From the NCBI GenBank assembly GCA_005884665.1, contig VBAT01000019.1, forward strand, positions 37,563-101,562: a stretch of 64,000 nt of DNA, given 5' to 3'. The notes under the pieces were generated by a model. That model saw only the letters and a program-made list of their open reading frames with translations, was not told the origin of the DNA and did not search any database. Shown here piece after piece: positions 60,253 through 64,000 of the stretch (positions within the stretch are counted from its first letter, which is position 1; every line of letters starts with the position of its first letter). This DNA is from Bacteroidota bacterium. Lineage in GTDB: Bacteria; Bacteroidota; Bacteroidia; Chitinophagales; Chitinophagaceae. The translations under genes were made by a program, and so were the position numbers.

Positions 60253-60771
60253 ATGAGCGATGATCTTTTTAAAAATATAACCACTTTCTTTTTTGATATC
60301 GATGGCGTATTGACCGACGGTTCCGTTTTAGTGCTTGAAAACGGACTGCAGGCGAGACGTATGAGCATCAGGGACGGGTTTGCACTGCAATTGGCAGTAA
60401 AAACCGGTTATCGTGTCATCGCGGTTTCAGGCAGCAGCCCTTCGCCGGTGACAGACCGGCTGAATAAACTCGGCGTTGTGGATGTGCATATGGCCGTGCT
60501 GGACAAAGAAACATTTATTACTGGTTACATTGAAAAGAACAGGTTAAAAAAAGAGGAAGTGTTATATATGGGTGATGATCTGCCCGATCTCTCCGCGATG
60601 GCTGTAGTAGGACTAGCTGCATGTCCAGCCGATGCGGCGCCCGAAATAACCAGTGTCGCAAAATATATATCTCCCTTCAATGGCGGATTTGGTTGCGTCC
60701 GCGATGTAATTGAACGGGTTTTGCGATCAAACGATCATTGGCATTTCAGGGAAGATGTTGCTTCGCGTTAA
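60253..60771 (+). CDS. KdsC-like HAD phosphatase
   Basis: The 172-residue protein has HAD motif I FFDIDGVLTDGSV, motif II AVSGSSPSP, and motif IV YMGDDLPDLSAMAVVG. The length and the lack of a cap domain fit the KdsC/C0 subfamily that removes phosphate from KDO-8-phosphate in lipopolysaccharide synthesis, as a tetramer. The later tail GGFGCVRDVIERVL is also typical. Other sugar phosphates are possible. It sits in the housekeeping run. Confidence 0.88.
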   Translation: MSDDLFKNITTFFFDIDGVLTDGSVLVLENGLQARRMSIRDGFALQLAVKTGYRVIAVSGSSPSPVTDRLNKLGVVDVHMAVLDKETFITGYIEKNRLKKEEVLYMGDDLPDLSAMAVVGLAACPADAAPEITSVAKYISPFNGGFGCVRDVIERVLRSNDHWHFREDVASR

Positions 60772-60852
60772 CCAATAATAATGGTGTAAAACTCTTCTGA
60801 TTTTGTTAAGTCCGGCTTCGCATTTCCTACTTATCTTTCCAAAAATTTATTC

Positions 60853-61785
60853 ATGAGATTGGCTGCAGCATTTCTTAAACTGGTAAGACTGCCAAATCTC
60901 CTTTTTATTGCATTGTCGCAGGTCCTTTTTCAATTCTGCGTTTATTATCCTTTGTACCGGGAAACACTACCACGCCATGACCTTTCTCATTTCATTTTCC
61001 TGGTTCTTGCGTCTTTATTCATTGCAGCGGCTGGCTATATCATCAATGATTATTTTGACATCAATATCGACGAGATCAACAAGCCGGACAAGATGGTAGT
61101 GGATAAACTCATTCACCGCCGTTGGGCCATTGCCTGGCATTTTATCCTCAGCTTTACCGGGCTGGTGTTTACTGTATTGGCGCTGCCGGTATTGGGCAAA
61201 TGGTATCTGATCCTGGCCAATATCGCCTGCGTAGCCCTGTTATGGTTTTATTCCACCAATTTCAAGAAGAGCCTCCTTATCGGGAATATCGTCATCTCCC
61301 TGCTTACAGCCTGGGCTATATTGATCATATTTTTTTCGAAGGTATCGCCGGTCAATGCAATTGAGTTGGGCAACCATGCACAGCCCAAGTTTTTCCGGCT
61401 GGCCTTTCTATATGCCGGTTTCGCGTTTATCTGTTCACTGATACGGGAAGCTATCAAAGACATTGAAGATATAAAAGGCGATGAACGCTATGGCTCGCGT
61501 TCCATGCCAATCGCCTGGGGCATCAATGCCAGCAAAGTTTATATTGCCGTTTGGATGATTGTGCTCATCGTAATATTGATCACCCTGATGATCTACATCC
61601 TCCAGTTTCGCTGGTGGGGACTTGTAGCTTACGGGGTTTTGGTGATCATAGTTCCCCTGGTATTGATGTTCCGTAAATTGTTTAAAGCGTCAACAGCCGC
61701 GGACTACCATAGTTTAAGTACCGGTATCAAACTCGTTATGCTTGTTGGTATCCTTTCCATGATATTTTTCCATTTCTATTTATGA
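60853..61785 (+). CDS. UbiA family prenyltransferase
   Basis: The 310-residue membrane protein has about nine helices and the two Asp-rich motifs: NDYFDINIDEINKPDK (first NDxxD site) and DIEDIKGDERYGSRSMP (second DxxxD). It transfers a prenyl chain to an acceptor; in Bacteroidota homologues at this locus are annotated geranylgeranylglycerol-phosphate geranylgeranyltransferase-like. The acceptor is not proven by sequence. It overlaps maf by 4 bp (ATGA). Confidence 0.9.
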   Translation: MRLAAAFLKLVRLPNLLFIALSQVLFQFCVYYPLYRETLPRHDLSHFIFLVLASLFIAAAGYIINDYFDINIDEINKPDKMVVDKLIHRRWAIAWHFILSFTGLVFTVLALPVLGKWYLILANIACVALLWFYSTNFKKSLLIGNIVISLLTAWAILIIFFSKVSPVNAIELGNHAQPKFFRLAFLYAGFAFICSLIREAIKDIEDIKGDERYGSRSMPIAWGINASKVYIAVWMIVLIVILITLMIYILQFRWWGLVAYGVLVIIVPLVLMFRKLFKASTAADYHSLSTGIKLVMLVGILSMIFFHFYL

Positions 61786-62348
61786 AAACAATCATCCTGG
61801 CATCACAATCGCCCCGGCGTAAACAACTATTAGAATGGGCCGAGGTGCCCTTTGAAGTGGTGGTGAAATCAACGGACGAAAAATTTCCACCGGGATTGAA
61901 GCCGGAAGAAGTAGCTGTTCATATCGCCCGTAATAAGGCATTGGCTGTACAGCAAATCAGGAACAGCGATGAAATAATACTTGCCGCAGACACGATCGTA
62001 GTATTGAACGATAATATCATCGGAAAACCGGTCCATCGTGAAGAAGCCATCAGCATACTGATCGCTCTAGCAGGAGAAAAACATCGCGTAATAACCGGGG
62101 TTGTGATCCGTAAAGGAGAAAAGGAACGGGCTTTCGCAGATATAACAGAGGTAGAGTTTCATGAACTTACCGTAGAGCAAATAGAATTTTATGTCGACAA
62201 ATACAAACCTTATGATAAGGCGGGAGCCTATGCCATCCAGGAATGGATCGGCGTAGTGGGCATTAAATCGGTAAACGGCGATTTTTATAATGTGATGGGG
62301 CTGCCGGTGAGCAGAGTAGTTAGAGAGTTGTTAGTCTTGAGTCGTTAA
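61782..62348 (+). CDS. maf: Maf-like nucleoside triphosphate pyrophosphatase
   Basis: The 188-residue protein has the Maf motifs ILASQSPRRKQLLEW, IILAADTIVVLNDNIIGKP and YKPYDKAGAYAIQEWIGVVGIKSVNGDFYNVMGLP. Maf enzymes hydrolyse non-canonical or damaged NTPs to keep them out of nucleic acids. The start overlaps the UbiA stop (ATGA). The last codons (LLVLSR) and the stop are inside repeat C3. Confidence 0.94.
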   Translation: MKTIILASQSPRRKQLLEWAEVPFEVVVKSTDEKFPPGLKPEEVAVHIARNKALAVQQIRNSDEIILAADTIVVLNDNIIGKPVHREEAISILIALAGEKHRVITGVVIRKGEKERAFADITEVEFHELTVEQIEFYVDKYKPYDKAGAYAIQEWIGVVGIKSVNGDFYNVMGLPVSRVVRELLVLSR

Positions 62349-62350
62349 TC
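62325..62350. repeat. Interspersed repeat, family C, copy 3, across a stop codon
   Basis: GTTGTTAGTCTTGAGTCGTTAAT overlaps the last codons and stop of maf. Compare C2 at the GH9 stop (TTAGTCGTTAGTCGCTAG). A7 and a B-like word follow, the same order as at 30391-30512. Confidence 0.65.
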
Positions 62351-62370
62351 TATAGTACGAAGCCTTTGCG

Positions 62371-62425
62371 CGGATGCTGGATACTTGATGCTGGATGTCA
62401 GATGCGCGAGCGTAGCGAAGCAAGC
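62371..62425. repeat. Composite repeat A-B, copy A7
   Basis: CGGATGCTGGATACTTGATG and CTGGATGTCAGATGC form the A arm (62371-62405), followed by a weak B word GCGCGAGCGTAGCGAAGCAAG. No right A' arm is seen. Confidence 0.6.
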
Positions 62426-62514
62426 AGAGGGAGACAAAGAGGCAGATCAAAAATGTCGAATAGAGATGAGGTTGATGCGGCCCCTGTGAAGTTTGGCGGA
62501 ACATCGCGGTATCG

Positions 62515-62550
62515 TCCCTCTCCTTTGGAGAGGGATAAGAGGGTGAGGCC
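62515..62550. repeat. Palindrome family J, copy 2
   Basis: CCCTCTCCTTTGGAGAGGG is a perfect 8-bp inverted repeat with a short centre, followed by GAGGGTGAGGCC. It lies 85 bp before the DUF2851 gene. A partial copy is at 13927. Confidence 0.6.
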
Positions 62551-62634
62551 GGTGATTTCAACACGAAATTTGCTTTTTTACCCATGGAGGACTGAATTGC
62601 CAGGAATATCTTAGGTATTCAATGTTCAACCTTC

Positions 62635-63888
62635 ATGACTGAACGGCTATTACAATTCATCTGGCAATTTCAATATTTTAATAAAAGCGAATTATCTGCG
62701 GTCACGGGTGAGACTGTGCAGGTCATTACCCCAGGTCAATACAATACCAACCAGGGACCTGACTTTGCCCAGGCTAAAATAAAAATTGGGGATACCACCT
62801 GGGCCGGTACAGTGGAATTGCATACGAGGACATCTGAATGGAACAAGCATGATCATCATCATGACAGTAATTACAATAACGTGGTCCTTCACGTAGTTTG
62901 GGAAAATGATACAACGTCAAATAATATCCCTGTTATTGAACTAAGAGAAAGGGTTCCAAAGATCCTGTTGCAACGCTATGAAGAATTAATGAACTCGCCT
63001 GCCTTTATCGCCTGCGAAAAAAGTATTCAAACCGTCCAGGACATTACCTGGAAGAGTTGGAAAGAAAGATTGCTGGCCGAGCGGCTATTACGAAAGGCTA
63101 AAGCCGTTGACGATTACCTGCTGCAGAACAATTACCACTGGGAAGAAACATTCTGGTGGCTTTTGGCCCGCAGTTTCGGGATGAAAGTAAATGCGGATGC
63201 TTTTGAAGCCATAGCCCGCTCAATTCCCCTGACGATCCTGGCTAAACAAAAACATCAGATCCACCAGTTGGAGGCATTATTGCTTGGACAGGCGGGGTTG
63301 CTTGATAATAAATTTGAAGAAGATTATCCTAAACTTCTACGCAAGGAGTATTATTTCCAGAAAAGCAAGCACAAGCTCAAGCCAAGCCCGGTTCCTGTTC
63401 TTTTTCTTCGTATGCGGCCGGGAAACTTTCCCACGATCCGCCTCGTGCAGTTGGCTAAGCTTGTCCATGAGTCAGCACATTTGTTCTCTAAAATTAAGGA
63501 TGCCGATTCATTAGAAGATGTTAAACAATGGCTGGATGTGACGGCGAATGACTACTGGCATTACCATTACCGGTTTGATGAGCTGTCATCCTTCAAGGAA
63601 AAGAAGCTGGGTATCTTCATGGTCGACAACATCATTATAAATACCGTGGTGCCGGCGTTGTTTGCCTATGGCAGTTACTATGGCGAACAGAAATATAAGG
63701 ACAAAGCCCTGCAATGGCTTGGGGAAAGCGCTTCAGAGAACAACTCCATCACCAGGGGATTTCATTCTATTGGCATTGAAAACAAAAATGCCTACGACTC
63801 ACAGGCGCTGATTGAATTGAAAAATGAGTACTGTGATAAAAAGCGATGCCTCGACTGTTCAGCGGGGAACAGTATCCTGAGACATTGA
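62635..63888 (+). CDS. DUF2851 family protein
   Basis: The 417-residue cytosolic protein opens with MTERLLQFIWQFQYFNKSEL and then has GQYNTNQGPDFAQAKIKIGD, AGTVELHTRTSEWNKHDHHHD and NVVLHVVWEND, the conserved core of DUF2851. The acidic and His-rich residues resemble a metal-dependent nuclease-like core. The C-terminus has CDKKRCLDC, a possible zinc knuckle. The role is unknown; the family is widespread in Bacteroidota. It is the last gene in the window. Confidence 0.9.
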   Translation: MTERLLQFIWQFQYFNKSELSAVTGETVQVITPGQYNTNQGPDFAQAKIKIGDTTWAGTVELHTRTSEWNKHDHHHDSNYNNVVLHVVWENDTTSNNIPVIELRERVPKILLQRYEELMNSPAFIACEKSIQTVQDITWKSWKERLLAERLLRKAKAVDDYLLQNNYHWEETFWWLLARSFGMKVNADAFEAIARSIPLTILAKQKHQIHQLEALLLGQAGLLDNKFEEDYPKLLRKEYYFQKSKHKLKPSPVPVLFLRMRPGNFPTIRLVQLAKLVHESAHLFSKIKDADSLEDVKQWLDVTANDYWHYHYRFDELSSFKEKKLGIFMVDNIIINTVVPALFAYGSYYGEQKYKDKALQWLGESASENNSITRGFHSIGIENKNAYDSQALIELKNEYCDKKRCLDCSAGNSILRH

Positions 63889-64000
63889 AACTGCGTTTAA
63901 AATTAAAGCCGGGGTAACTTATCGTTTTGAACCACGAGGCATTCTGTTCCATCATCCTGCCTTCTCATTACCCCTGGCGTTAATCTATCGTTTGAAAACC

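Overview
The window reads as a chromosomal segment of a Bacteroidota bacterium, most likely family Chitinophagaceae. Signs for this are type IX secretion (T9SS) sorting domains, a SprB/PorP/PorE-like trio, a GH9 enzyme with a T9SS tail, a 512-residue signal peptidase I, a YpdA-type reductase, DUF2851, DUF4382 and DUF2520 proteins, near absence of Shine-Dalgarno sites, and several -7 boxes of the Bacteroidota form TAnnTTTG. No rRNA, tRNA, CRISPR array or intact insertion sequence was recognised. All calls come from reading sequence and translations; no database search was run.

Layout. 0-7.4 kb: MORN-repeat protein, acetyltransferase, DUF1801 protein, MFS transporter, GH20-like enzyme, a frameshifted lipoprotein-like gene, a RibD-like reductase, a CHY zinc-finger protein and a small lipoprotein. 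7.4-16.6 kb: export and hydrolysis genes (metalloprotease-like lipoprotein, Tat-exported Gfo/Idh/MocA protein, thioredoxin-like protein, alpha/beta hydrolase, S9 peptidase, seven-repeat RCC1 protein, jacalin-like lectin). 16.6-19.9 kb: GIY-YIG protein and a compact Mla-type lipid transport operon. 20.3-25.5 kb: an A+T-rich accessory island with an HNH-like protein, a two-gene envelope operon, an OLD-family ATPase/TOPRIM nuclease and a possible gene remnant; this is the best candidate for a defence-related or otherwise undescribed system. 25.8-30.4 kb: thiolase, DoxX-like protein and GH9 glucanase. 30.5-38.0 kb: a T9SS surface module made of a 1430-residue adhesin with 14 repeats, a PorP/SprF protein and a PorE-like protein with TPR, propeller, regulatory and OmpA domains. 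38.2-53.2 kb: metabolism and regulation (TrpF-like, YpdA-like, PDH E1 beta, an NtrC-type regulator without a DNA-binding domain, LepB, cytidine deaminase, VanZ-like, Ogt, CsaA-like, a second Tat oxidoreductase, Dps, transglutaminase-like, methyltransferase, DUF4382). 53.4-64 kb: Rhs-like lipoprotein, topoisomerase I, two hydrolases, then a same-strand housekeeping run (DUF2520, ferredoxin, KdsC-like, UbiA, Maf, DUF2851).

The most unusual feature is not a gene. The spaces between genes carry several families of short interspersed inverted repeats, named A to J here. They sit at fixed places: directly after stop codons (A, F), across stop codons (C), or directly before promoters and starts (D, E). 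They also combine in the same order at distant loci (A-B-A' and C-A-B). They may act as shared 3'-end or promoter modules, or be small non-autonomous mobile elements.
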